Positions 10,807 through 21,370 of a stretch of 64,000 nt of DNA are shown piece after piece. A program made the translations under genes and the position numbers. The notes under the pieces are model-generated. The model saw nothing but the letters and a program-made list of their open reading frames with translations, made no database searches and was not told the DNA's origin. The stretch is from Bryopsis sp. KO-2023 (lineage: Eukaryota > Chlorophyta > Ulvophyceae > Bryopsidales > Bryopsidaceae): the NCBI GenBank assembly GCA_030272585.1, contig BSYQ01000002.1, positions 1,116,001 to 1,180,000 of the forward strand, written 5' to 3'. How positions within the stretch are numbered: the stretch's first letter is position 1; the number at the start of each line of letters is the position of its first letter.

Positions 10807-11601
10807 GTACCTTTCAGCGTTGAAAAAACGAAGCAATTTTGATATGATTTTTTCCGACGTTTTCAGGGACGTTGTTGGGTTTGGTTTTCCTGTGTTGTGT
10901 ACTCGACGTTGGTGTAACTACGAGCCGTCGCACAAGCAAACAAACGGAGTGGCCAACAACGACGCCGTCGTCGTTGGAAGTCTCCTCCAAGGATCGGCCT
11001 TGTCAAATCGACGGCGATAAGTGCTCGACGTGTGATAAAACTCACGTGCCGATCGGCACAACAGCGTCGGTGGAGCGTCGAGAAAACTCACGTGCCGAGC
11101 ACAATGGCGTCAGTGGAGCGTCGTTGTGTTTTCCGTCGCACATACTGTGCAGTTTGTGTGACGAAAAAACACAACGACGCTGTACATCCCATGGTCCTAA
11201 CTAATTCAACTCTAACTCCATCCAGTGCTGTCCAGTACAACTCAACCACGACAAATCTTGACTAACAACGACTCATCAAAACTGGCCGCCATGCAGGTCA
11301 GGCCATAACCAAAAAAGTGCCTTCAACAACATGTTTTTGACGGTGGTGGTTTGGGGTGGTTGAAACAAAACTGTTGAGCATCTGCGTTCAGTTGGGTGGT
11401 TGCTGTGGAGACAGTTAAGCCTCTTGGGGGTGATATTTGAAAGGATTTCGGTTGGAACAGGGGTCGCACAGCTTACAGCGCAAACTGTAAACTAAAGAAA
11501 ATATTTCTAGGAATATTTCTTTTTCTTTTTTTCTTTTTTCTTTTTTTTTTTCGAAGGAATATTTCTAGTGTGGGTGTCCGTTGGCGTGAAGAATAATGAG
11601 A
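10807..11601. other. 3' flank of copy C, gene-free
   Basis: The first 120 bases match the 3' flank of copy B. At 11040-11130 a short block (ACTCACGTGCCGA, then GTGGAGCGTCG) occurs twice. A long imperfect hairpin sits at 11118-11180. No supportable gene. Confidence 0.5.
11118..11180. repeat. Long stem-loop, stem about 25 bp
   Basis: The left arm begins GCGTCGTTGTGTTTT and the right arm ends AAAACACAACGACGC. The two arms pair over about 25 positions with few mismatches around a loop of about 12 bases. Confidence 0.8.
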
Positions 11602-12178
11602 GGCAGCTTTTCTTCAACAAACAAGGAAAAGGTTCCCCTGCCTTGGAGCTTATCTAAAACAAGGAAAAAGTTTCCCTGCCTTGAAGCTTTTCTAAAACAA
11701 GGAGAAGGTTCTACCCTAAAGCTTTTTTTCAACAAACAAGGAATAGGTTTCCCTGCCTTGAAGCTTTTCAAAAAAAACGAAAAGGTTCTACCTTGGAGCT
11801 TCTCTGAAACAAGGAGAAGGTTCTCTACCCTGAAGCTTTTCTTCAACAAGCAAGGAAAAGGTTTACCCACCCTGAAGCTTTTGTAAAACAAGGAGAAGGT
11901 TCTACCTTGGAGCTTCTCTGAAACAAGGAAAAGGTTTCCCTATCCTGAAGTTTCTCCAAAATAAGGAAAAGGTTCCTACCCTGGAGCTTTTCTGAAACAA
12001 GGGAAAGGTTCTACCCTGAAGCTTTTCTGAAACAAGGAGAAGGTTCTACCCTAAATCTTCTCTGAAACAAGGAAAAGATTCCCACCCTAAATCTTCTCCA
12101 AAAACAAGGAAAAGGTTCTGCCCTAAAGCTTCTCTGAAACAAGGAGAAGGTTCCCACCCTCAAGCTTTTCTCTAAAAC
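11602..12178. repeat. Minisatellite, about 15 units of 35-44 bp
   Basis: Degenerate tandem units run AGCTTTTCTGAAACAAGGAG, then AAGGTTCTACCCT. Some units carry a TTCAACAAACAAGG variant that adds about 7 bases, and the variants are interspersed, suggesting higher-order copying. Frames of about 96 aa (+) and 108 aa (-) stay open through the left half. I treat them as by-products of the repeat. Confidence 0.92.
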
Positions 12179-13025
12179 TCAACTGCCTTCAGGTGCCACA
12201 GCTCAAAAGCAATCGAGAATAAAAAAAGCAACACAAGTGCCTCCCCTTCTTTCCTCCCTCCAAAAGATTTTCCACCCATGCAAGCAACATGTCACTCGAC
12301 GTCTTGGGATTCGTCAGGGCAAACCCCCGGTGGAAAATCTTTTATGGAAAAGGCTCTGGCCTGGCATATGTTATATTTTTTTTTCATGTGTTATGTTTTT
12401 CTTCGGCTCGGTCGGTTGGGATATAACAAGCTGAGAAAAGCAGCCCCACAGAATCACCCCCTTCCCCCCCCCCTCTCTGGGGGTGGTTCATATGCATGCA
12501 TACATCCATACATACATAAGATACATATGTATGGATATATATCCCCCCCACACACACACAAACAGAAAGATCACCACCCTCAACTTCAATAAAACGAGAA
12601 AAGACAGCGTTATTCGACTGGCGACTTGGAAAATGAAAACACAACGCTCGCAATAAAAACACACACACATCCACACGCAAACACACACTCATAAACAGAA
12701 ATCTTCTCTCCCTTTTACAACACGATTCGCCACCGTCGGCTTCCAATTAAAAAAAAATAGAATTCGAGCCACCAAAAACCATGATAAAAAGCAATTAAGA
12801 AACGGATATCAAAGAATCTATCGAACGGCACACAACCAAAAAAATCTATAAAAACACCTTTCGACTGTGCTAATTCCCGATAAAGACAACAACAATATAT
12901 GGCAAAAGAAATATAGGGCAAACACAACAAAAACAAGAGATAAAATTGTGGTTTTTTTTCATGTTCCTCTTCTTTTTCATGGTTTTATATATGGTGGTTC
13001 TTCTCGAGCAGAGGGGCTTCCTCCT
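12179..13025. other. Gene-free stretch, 3' flank of the repeat protein
   Basis: Contains CA-rich and AT-rich simple repeats and C runs. The right end is the 3' flank of the minus-strand repeat-protein gene. A minus-orientation fragment of the dispersed motif lies near 12354-12380. No gene seen. Confidence 0.5.
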
Positions 13026-16000
13026 CTAAAAATAACCAGACCCTTGCCTAGCCGCCGCCTGAGCTCTGATCTTAGCTTCCCGGGTGGCTTCCTTTTTAGC
13101 AATTTCCGCCCGGATTTTCGCCTCCATGTCTGCCCCCCTGTTGTTTCCCGCTCTAGGCGAGGCTGAATACCTAGCAGCTTCCCGACTGGAGGAACCCCCC
13201 TGTCTAGCCGCGGCCTGAGCCCTGAACTTCGCATCCTGGTCCGCCTGCCTCTGGGCAGCGTCAGCTTTAATGATCGACTCCAAGCCGGAGCCACCGCTGA
13301 CCGCACCGTACGGTGCTGTACGACCTCTGGGGGCGTTGCTCTGTCTGGCAGCCGCCTGAGCTTTCATCTTGGCCTCCTGCTGGGCCGCCCTCCTGGCAGC
13401 TCCTGCCTGAACCTCTGACCTCGAGGTCTGCTGGTAAGCACCGGGGGAGCTGGCTGGTGCTCTGTAGGAAGCAGCCGCCGCCGGCGCCCGGCTACGACCG
13501 GTCGCAAACCTCGCCTCCCTGCTGGAACCTCCCTGTCTGGCCGCCGCCTGAGCTTTCAATTTAGCGCTCTGCTCCGATTGCCTCTGAGTAGCGTCAGCCT
13601 TGATAATCGACTCCAAACCGGAGCCCCGGTTCACGGCACCGTATGTCTGACTACGCCTCGCAGCAGCTTGAGCCGCCAGCTTTGCGTCTCTTTCGGCTTC
13701 TTTGTGGGCGACCTGGGTTCTGATTTCGGCTTCCAAATCCTGGGTGGATCGGCCCTGATCGGGGTTGTACTGGAAAGCGCCGAGGCGGTCGGCCACCCTG
13801 GAGTCAGCCCTGGGGGCGTTTCCCTGTCTGGCGGCGGCTTGGGCTCTCATTTTAGCATCCTGCTGAGCCTCCCGTTTGGCAGCTTCCTGTTGGATTCTCG
13901 AGCTGGCGGCGACAAGCACCACCCTCCTCTTGGACGCCGTCATGACATTCCTGTAGACACGCAAAAAAAAAAAAGATCAAACCAACCCTGGTCAGCGCCT
14001 GAAAAAACACACGGGAAATCTCTGCCACCAGCGATTTTCTGGAGGGTTTAAAACATACCCCCCCCCCCCAAAAAAAAAACACACACAGATGCAGAGAGAG
14101 AAGGTCTGGGAGCTACAGTTAGGCTTTCCTATGTCGGAATTTTTATCCCCCCCCCCTCCCCACCCCAAATAAAAGGGCACTATATATATATACTGTATAT
14201 ATAACGGCGTTTATCTCTTTAAACAGTGGGCAGCTCAGCGCTGGAGCTAAAAAACCCTCATATCGATGTTTCGACCTAACCACCGAAGGAACTGGAATGA
14301 AACGACAGTTGAATCATCAACCAGGCAGCCAGGCCTTCCCTAAAATCAGGATTTCGACCACCCCCACCCCCACCCCCCACACAAAAGAAAAAAAAGGGTG
14401 CTGCTGCAGGAAAGAGATAATCATTCTAAAAAAAAACACACTGGTTGCTGGATGCTTTTCTGTTTTCGGCGTTTTCAACCCCACCCTTTTACCACCACCA
14501 AGGGAAAACTAGGGGACCACTACTACCCCCCCCCCCAAAAAAAAAAAATAAATAAAAAATAAAGGAGGAAAAAACGACTGTTGGGCAGACTCCTTTTCTT
14601 TTTCCTGTTGGTTGTCTGCCACTATGCAATATCCTCAGGCATTGAGAAAAAAAAAAAAAAAAAAACCATCCACAAAACAAACAGCTTTTTTTTTCAAGTT
14701 GTCTTGCTCAATTTTTTCTTTTTTTTTTGGGGGGGGGGCCGTTCTGCCAGAAAAATAGGATAATATGCCACCAGGTTCCTTCCCCAAGTCTTACTTTGGA
14801 AATTGACCAACCCACATGCAAAAAAAGTTGCTCCTGCCCCCCCCCCCCCTCTTCTTACCCAGAAGCAATATCTCTTTTTTCGGGAAAAAAAATCACAAAA
14901 AAACGATAAAAAAAACATATCACCAGCTTCCTCCCAACTTCCTTCCCCCTACCAGGTTGGAACTTCCACTCTGGGGAGAAAACCAAATGCAAAAAAAAAA
15001 GAGAAAAAAAAAACCTGGGGGTGGGGAAATGCTTCCTTACCCAGACTAAAATTCAACTCTGGGGAGAAAACCAAATGCAAAAAAAAAAGAGAAAAAAAAA
15101 CCTGGGGGTGGGGAAATGCTTCCTTACCCAGACTAAAATTCAACTCAGGGGAGAAAACCAAAAGCAAAAAAAGAGAAAAACCCCTGGGGGGGGGGAATGC
15201 TTTCTTACCCAGACTAATATATATACATATATAACCCTGGGGAAATCCAAAACGCTCGAAAAAAAACATATACTTCACCAGCTTTTTCAACCCCTCCTCT
15301 TCCCCCCACCGGGGCCGAGGCTTTGACCGTCACATTTCCCCATAACGAAAACACCCCAACCCCCCCCAAACGCCCTAATCAATCAACCATTATCAAGATA
15401 CTCTCCAACAAGATAAGTCGGTATGAAAAGGGACGACACTTGTGGAAAAAAAAACTAAAAATTGTAAAAAATGAAAGAAATAAAAGAAACGAATTTCAGG
15501 GATGCTGTGGGTTTAATAACCGACTTTTTAAGGGGGCAATCGCCTCTTCTATTATTATTGAAAAAGGACCCTCCCGAGAAAAGCACCCTCAATCAGCAGG
15601 TTCCAAATTTCGTGAAAAGGAGCCCCTTGCTCAGGCAAAAATAGCACTGCCTGACCTCAACTCGCCCCCCAAACACAGATTCCCCAAAAAGACCTTCCAG
15701 CAGGTACCTTTTTTCGTGAAATAGAGCCTCTGCTAGGAAAAAATAGGACTGCCTGACCTCAACTCCCCCCTACCCACCCCCAAACCCCCAAAAAAAACAC
15801 CTTTCAATAGATTCCTGACTTCGTGAAATGCAGCCCTTGCCAGGTAAACACAGCACTGCCTCACCTGAACTCCCCCCCCCCCCCAAAAAAAAAAATAATA
15901 ATAAAAAAAAATATATATATATATATTCCAACAAACACCTTCCAGCAGGTCCCTGATTTCGTGAAATGGAGCCCCTTCTTGGGGAAAAAACAGTAAAAAC

Positions 16001-16640
16001 AGGACTGCCTGACCTCAACCCCCACGAAGCCTTTCAGCAAGCTCCTTATTTCGTGAAATAGAGCCCTTGTCATATAAAAATAGAGCTGCCAAACCTCAAC
16101 CCACAACCCCCCCCCCTTTCAGCAGGTTCCTGATTTGGAGGAAAAGAGTTTCAACTAGACAACAAAAACAGCATGACTAGGGAAGCTCCCCACCCCACCC
16201 CCCAACTTTCAGCAACCCAACTTCTTGGAATCCCCAATGTCCTTGCAGCATCTCCTAATCAACCCTGGAAAAGCCATTCTCTGGATAGATGCCTGCCCAA
16301 CCCCTTTGAATAGTTCATGGGAAAAACGAAACGCCCTCCCATCCCCTGTTGAGCGGTAACCAACCCCCCCTTTCGAACAAGAATCCCCCCCCCTTGCTGC
16401 AGCACCGTACGGCAAAACCGTACGACACCCTGAAAAGAATGCGTCTCGACAGCGTTCTGTCGGGAAGATTCCGGCATGAACCTCGACTCACTTGTTTCTG
16501 CTGAAGGCTCCCACGCCTCGGGGTCCGCTGGCGGTCAAAACGCGGGGTTGGATGGAGCTGGTACCGACGCTCGAGAGTTTCGACGCCGCGGGGGAGGTGG
16601 TCGGCATCGCTGCCTGGGATGCGAACCTCATCAGAGACAT
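13026..16640 (-). CDS. Plastid-targeted six-repeat helical protein (scaffold/linker-like)
   Basis: The model has two exons, 16492-16640 (ends AAC AA|gtgagt) and 13026-13950 (long pyrimidine tract, ctacag|G). They join in phase and give 357 residues; the 2541-bp intron is full of tandem repeats. Residues 1 to about 65 have no acidic residue, an early Phe (MSLMRF) and end in KRRVVLVAAS, as expected of a plastid transit peptide. The rest is six helical repeats with consensus EAKxRAQAAARQ, preceded in most by GLESIIKADA or DMEAKIRAEI and spaced 31-64 residues apart by Gly/Ser/Pro/Arg-rich spacers. There is no Cys and no membrane segment, and Arg/Lys are abundant. The layout resembles Rubisco linkers such as EPYC1 (known design), but the sequence is not one I recognise. 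A phycobilisome-linker or coiled-coil structural role is also possible. It is divergent from psbO. Confidence 0.75.
14958..15217. repeat. Tandem repeat in intron, unit about 88 bp, 3 copies
   Basis: Lies inside the intron of the repeat-protein gene. Each unit has CTGGGGAGAAAACCAAATGC, a poly-A/AAGAG run and a G run followed by GAAATGCTTCCTTACCCAGA. Confidence 0.9.
15592..16140. repeat. Degenerate tandem repeat in intron, about 6 units of 90-135 bp
   Basis: Units share CAGCAGGTTCCTGATTTCGT, then GAAATAGAGCCC, then a CTGCCTGACCTCAAC block and a C run. The units differ in the length of homopolymer runs. Confidence 0.85.
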
Positions 16641-17736
16641 TTTCGTGAAAGGAAAAGGTTTTTTTTTGCCCGCGGGAAGTCGGTGAGCGCGACGGGTAGA
16701 AAAAGGGCGAGAAGCGGGGTGGTGTTGGGGTGTCAAGACGGGATAAACAAAGGCGGCGTTGAGCTTGGTCGGTTTGAGGGGAAAAGGACCATGACTAATA
16801 CGTGGGGAGATCGCCTTTTTTTGAGCAACGTCAGAGTGATTCGGTCCGCATCGAATCTGCCATTGCCGTACGACACCCCCGGATTTCCGTCTGACTGAGT
16901 TGGGGGTCTGACATAGGGCTCGATTCGATGTGGAGCCCTTATTCCTGCTGAGTGTTGGGGTTCTGCACTTGCCACAGGAGGCAGCTGGCTAGCCATGGGG
17001 TTGCTCAATCGATCAACAAGGTACAGGCCACAGCTAAAAGGAGCTGGAATTCCTCTTCGAAGAGATGCAAACAAGCAAAAACTATCCGAGTTGGGTTAAG
17101 ATTCTTAACCCAACTCGATTCTTAACTTAAGAATCGACTTTTTGAGTTACAGCAGCTCCTACCCAAGTTCATTATAAGTCTCCCCCCCCCCCCCACACAC
17201 ACACACAAAAGTCAAATTTGCTGCCCACTCGCTTACAAAGCGAATGCTCTACCAACTGAGCTAAGGTGGCTTTCCATCCTTGGTGCTAATTTCAGGTTTT
17301 TTTTAACAATATTGCCCAGTAAGAAACAGAAAACCCCAGAAGAGTTAAAAAAAACCCTCTAAGTGAGGTTTATAAAAAACAGGGAGGAACCTTCAACCCA
17401 GTGGTGTTTTTTTTTTGTTTTTTTTTTGGGGGGGGGGTGCTTCCTGTAAATTGTGAGAGGCCTGTCCTCTGCTCAAAACGCCGCCACATGATCGATCGAT
17501 CAATACCAACGCAGCAATACATTAGTCACCATTATTCCCCCCCAAAAAAAAGCACACCGTCTGACAAAATCTGCGCCGCCACAGACCCAAACCAAAAAAG
17601 CCCCCTCCCCTGAATCGAGATGCTCCACCAGAGCAGCCTTTTAAGCAATTTTCAACGCGGGGAGCAATCGTCCGATTCCACATTCCCCGTGTTGCCCACA
17701 TTCGACCCCCCCCGTGTTCGCTGAGGTTGAAGCAAA
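16641..17736. promoter_or_regulatory. Divergent intergenic region between the repeat protein and psbO
   Basis: About 1.1 kb lie between the start codons of two plastid-directed genes on opposite strands. It holds C runs, ACACAC, a tRNA-Thr 5' half (17221-17270) and G/T runs near 17405-17440. I see no clear TATA box at either end. A further open frame here (16733-17074, minus) has no support as a gene. Confidence 0.4.
17221..17270 (-). pseudogene. tRNA-Thr (UGU anticodon) 5' half
   Basis: On the minus strand, 50 bases starting GCCACCT read as a normal tRNA 5' half: acceptor strand, D-arm with box A (TAGCTCAGTTGGTAGAGCA), a 5-bp anticodon stem and loop TTTGTAA, hence anticodon UGU for threonine. 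After the anticodon stem the sequence diverges. There is no T-arm or box B and no 3' acceptor strand within about 60 bases downstream, nor upstream as a permuted gene would need. It is a truncated copy or part of a split arrangement. Confidence 0.75.
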
Positions 17737-19655
17737 ATGGCGTTGACTTTCGTCCCCACCGTGAAGTTTGCCGTCGAGCCTCCGCTCGTGCCGGTCCTCC
17801 CCCGGTCTCGCAGGTATGGACCGCTCAATTTACGATTCAAAGAAGCACCTCTCAGCGTGCCGTCGTATCCTCCCAGCCGCCAACCAATCAACAATACTGC
17901 AAGACATACCAGGCCAGAGCCTGGGGGGGGGGGGGGGGGGCACAGCCCCCCCCCCCCCCCCCCCACGACTCCCCTGATTGATTTTCGTTGGTGTGTTGAT
18001 CGGTTTTTGACCTTTCAGGGCTTCCCGTGCCATTGTCTGCTCCGCTCAACGCTCCGACCACCACATCCTCACCCAAGCTTTCAAGGCGGCGGCTGGCGTT
18101 GCCGCCGCCACTCTGATCGCTGGGGTGCGTGTCAGACTCATTTCGCTCCTCTTTCCCTCCGGAATTTCACCCCACGTTTCGAACCCCGGTCGATTCTGTT
18201 GCATACAGGCTGCAAGCGCCGTCACGTTCGACGAGCTCCAGGGATTGACCTACCTCCAAGTGAAAGGTACCGGCGTCGCAAACACGTGCCCCACGTTATC
18301 CACTGGCGGTGATGGACGCTCCCTGAAGCCTGGATCATATCAAGTCAGCGGCATGTGCATAGAGCCCACTGCTTTCAAAGTAAAGGAGGAATCTCAGTTC
18401 AAGGATGGAGCGGCGGAGTTTGTGGCGACCAAGCTAATGACCAGACTGACTTACACTCTGGATGGGGTAAGTGTTCCAAGCCGCCAATCGGGTTACTAAC
18501 CAAAAATATTGCTTTGAGCCGCCAATTGGCAAACCAGCCAAAAATATTGCTTTGAGCCTTCCCGCCAATTGGCAAACAAACCAAAAATATTGCAAGACAT
18601 GCCAGGCCAGAGCCTATAGCATCAGGGGAAAGATAAACTTAACTTAACTTTAAACTGCAAAGATAAACGCAAATTCAGCAATGATAATACCGCTTAAATC
18701 ATATTTTCGCCGCTTACCTCACCCGCTTGCAGTGGAACCCTGGTCATGCCAGCATCCAGACTAGCTCCAGTCATATTTTCGCGCCGCTTACACAACCTTG
18801 CAGTGGAAACCCTGGTCATGCTAAAATCCAGACTAGCTCCAAATTCGAGTTCGTTTTAAGGTGTGTGTGTGTGTGTGTTTTGAACAGCTGAGTGGCAAGA
18901 TGAAGGTGGGGAGCGGGGGCAGCATTCAGTTTCAGAAAGACAATGAGGGAATCGATTTCGCACCGACCACGGTCCAGCTGCCTGGAGGCGAGCGAGTGCC
19001 TTTCTTATTCACCTTCAAGCAATTCGCTGGTCAAGGAACGGTCGACGGATTCTCTGGTGATTTCACGGTGCCCTCCTACAGGGGATCTTCCTTTTTGGAC
19101 CCAAAGGTGGGTTTAAACCGGAAAATGATTATCTCCGGTCTAGAACCGGTATCCTTTTACTCCAACTCCGAACGGAAATAAACCGTTTCTGGCTTCTCAG
19201 GACTATTTTTAGCACGGGCATGGTGTTGTATAAAACTAAAACTATTGAGAAATGCCCAAGGGCAGTAACAAAACCGCCCCTGAGAAGATGAGGGGTGGCG
19301 GCGCCGGTTTCAAACCGGTCGCAAAACCGGTCAAGTTTGTGGGGAACTGGATTCCGTAGCTCGGATATGAGGATTGAGAAAACCGGACTGTCCTCAGGGA
19401 AGGGGTGGTTCGACTGGTTACGACACCGCCGTCGGTCTGCCCGCCAAAGGGGACGCCGAGGAGCTGCTGAAAGAAAACATCAAATCCACCGCCGCTCTTA
19501 AGGGTAGCGCCGTCTTTTCTGTTGCTAAAGTAGACGATGTCACTGGGGAAATCGCTGGCGTTTTCGAAAGCGTGCAGCCGTCGGATACCGACCTCGGAGC
19601 GAAGGTGCCTAAGGACGTCAAAATCACCGGTCTGTGGTACGGTCAGATTTCTTAG
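17737..19655 (+). CDS. psbO: Photosystem II manganese-stabilising protein PsbO (OEE1)
   Basis: The lumenal extrinsic subunit stabilises the Mn4CaO5 oxygen-evolving cluster. Five exons (17737-17813, 18019-18124, 18209-18466, 18888-19106, 19398-19655) join in phase and give 305 residues. The N-terminus is bipartite: a plastid transit peptide (MALTFVP..., about 1-35), then a Sec-type lumen signal (hydrophobic 46-60, ending AASA before Val66) without a twin-arginine pair. The mature part of about 240 residues has the family usual length. It carries [10 protein letters not shown], the paired disulfide cysteines Cys88 and Cys111 at the known spacing of 23, [43 protein letters not shown] and the C-terminal [10 protein letters not shown]. 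The start is the first ATG of the exon. It is divergent from the repeat-protein gene upstream. Confidence 0.97.
17923..17964. repeat. G-run/C-run hairpin in psbO intron 1
   Basis: A run of 18 G is followed after CACAG by a run of 19 C, so the transcript could form a near-continuous G-C stem. It follows directly on a copy of the dispersed motif (AAGACATACCAGGCCAGAGC). Confidence 0.9.
18493..18622 (+). repeat. Dispersed motif, three tandem copies in psbO intron 3
   Basis: Three partial copies of a motif seen across the left half: ACCAAAAATATTGCAAGACA, then TGCCAGGCCAGAGCCTATAG. They are preceded by a GCCGCCAATTGGC block. Other copies are near 176-215 (-), 4078-4110, 4542-4566, 5045-5090, 8820-8862, 12354-12380 (-), 17888-17922, 21063-21101 and 28783-28812 (-). 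I see none right of about 29 kb. Confidence 0.75.
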
Positions 19656-19888
19656 TTTTGACCGGTTTTGATCTCTGGTACGGTCGGATTTCTTGGTTTG
19701 ACCGGTTTTGATCTCTGGTACGGTCAGGTTTCTTAGTTTTGACCGGTTTTGATCTCTGGTACGGTCAGATTTCGTAGTTTTGACCGGTTTTGATCTCTGG
19801 TTGCCAACCACAGTGTGGTCAGGTTTCTTAGATATGACCGGTTTTGATCTCTGGTTGTGGTCAGGTTTCTTAGATATGACCGGTTTTG
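19627..19888. repeat. Minisatellite seeded by the last codons of psbO
   Basis: About six units of 40-45 bp run GACCGGTTTTGATCTCTGG, then TACGGTCAGATTTCTTAG. The first unit is the end of the psbO coding sequence itself (CTGTGGTACGGTCAGATTTC then the TAG stop). Later units change to GTTGTGGTCAGG. The array forms the start of the 3' flank. Confidence 0.92.
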
Positions 19889-20825
19889 AAGCGAGCAGGA
19901 TGTGTTGCTTTTCTTGTGGGGGGGGAAACGAGGGAGGAGAAGAAGTTTCCTTCAACTTGGTAAAAAAAATTCATTCCTATGAGTGTTGTGAAGAAAATTT
20001 TGAGCGATTTGTGTAACTGATCGTTGCTGTTGAAAGATTGGTTGTGGTTTATGACCACCTTGGACAAAATACGGGTCTGGTATGGTACTCATTCGAATAT
20101 GAAGGAGCTCTATCTTGTTTTGATTCGAAACTTGTTTTGACTGATTGCACTTCTCCAGCCACCAGACCTTATCCTTGATAATTATAATAATACATTTGTA
20201 GATACCCATTGGATTGATCTTAGTTCAACAGAGTGCAGCAAAAACCAAAACAAAGCAAGTTTCCCTGTCGGGGTTTTGTGTATTTTTGCCAAAAATAGGA
20301 GACTGCCTTTCAATTGTTTGCAGATGATCAATTGGAAAAGTCTTTTCTGGAAGTCTCTTTTTTCGCCGCCAACGTTTGGGTTCGTTGGGGGTTGATATAT
20401 TGGTCAATTGAACAGTGCACGCCGCCATTTCTGCTGATCCACGGAATATAATCAGGTCAAGTCGGGGACAGTGAGCGTTAGTGGCTTGCTCGTTTGGGAA
20501 AAGAAAGCGGAGGTCGCTTACAGTGTACTGTGTATATTGTTTCTTTCCTCTTCCCCTAAATTCTTTTCCAGTTTCTGGCAAAAACGGCTGGTTCGGATCC
20601 CCCTTTCGATCACTTGTTATCTAAATTTCCCTCTTTCTAATCAGCCTCTGTGGAACACAATTCTTATTGGGATTCCAGCATGTTTAGCCCTTTTAGCTTT
20701 TTTGATAACGGTTATATTGTGATAAAAATCAGTCAATCACTTATTACAACCACCAAGAAGAGAGAAAAAAATATATAAGCGGGTTGAGTTGAAAAACAAA
20801 AAAGGGCTATTTACAATAAAATAAG

Positions 20826-20927
20826 CGGGTCGATTTGAAAAAAAAAAAAGGGCTAAAGATGTGAGATATATATATATTTTTTTTCACTACATCTTTAGCC
20901 CTTTTTTTCCTTCTTCAAATCGACCCG
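20826..20927. repeat. Stem-loop with arms of about 40 bp
   Basis: CGGGTCGATTTGAA, an A run and GGCTAAAGATGT pair with ACATCTTTAGCC, a T run and TTCAAATCGACCCG. The loop is TA-rich. A partial copy of the left arm lies just before it (about 20779-20810), so it may be a small fold-back element. Confidence 0.85.
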
Positions 20928-21217
20928 ATTTTCACCCACGATCCACTGACAGTTCCTCCTGGTTCATACATATAACGAAAACGAAAGAAACAAAGAGCCC
21001 CTGATCTCCTCAGAACCGAAAAACCTCTTTTCAAGACGTGAGTAAATTCCAACAACGAATGCCGACCAAACATATTACAAGACATGCCAGGCCAAAGCCG
21101 AACGAACTAAGCCTGATAAAATTCCCACCCCATCTCTCAAGGGAGGATTCTGAGGCTGAGGTATCCATAAAAGCTGTGTATCCATAGAAGCGAGCGCCGC
21201 CGGTAGCTGGCACGCTG

Positions 21218-21370
21218 CTCCTTCCTTCCTTCCTTCCTTCCTTCCTTCCTTCCTTCCTTCCTTCCTTCCTTCCTTCCTTCCTTCCTTCCTTCCTTCCTTC
21301 CTTCCTTTCTTTCTTCCTTCCTTCCTTCCTTCCTTCCTTCCTTCCTTTCTTCCTTCCTTCCTTCCTTCCT
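21218..21370. repeat. (TTCC)n microsatellite, about 150 bp
   Basis: Long TTCC array with a few TTTC interruptions. On the minus strand it keeps a Lys/Glu/Gly/Arg open frame, which I do not regard as a gene. Confidence 0.97.

Noticed and set aside
11565-11891. Open frames of 96 (+) and 108 (-) codons over the minisatellite
   Set aside because: Both are produced by the tandem unit itself, have no start context or neighbouring exon, and resemble no protein.
13313-14051. Plus-strand frames of 83-157 codons opposite the repeat protein
   Set aside because: They are antisense shadows of the repetitive, GC-rich coding sequence on the minus strand.
17652-18312. Long alternative frames over psbO (191 codons +, 104 codons -)
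   Set aside because: They are shadows of the psbO exons and of the G/C runs. The spliced psbO model explains the region with full family conservation.
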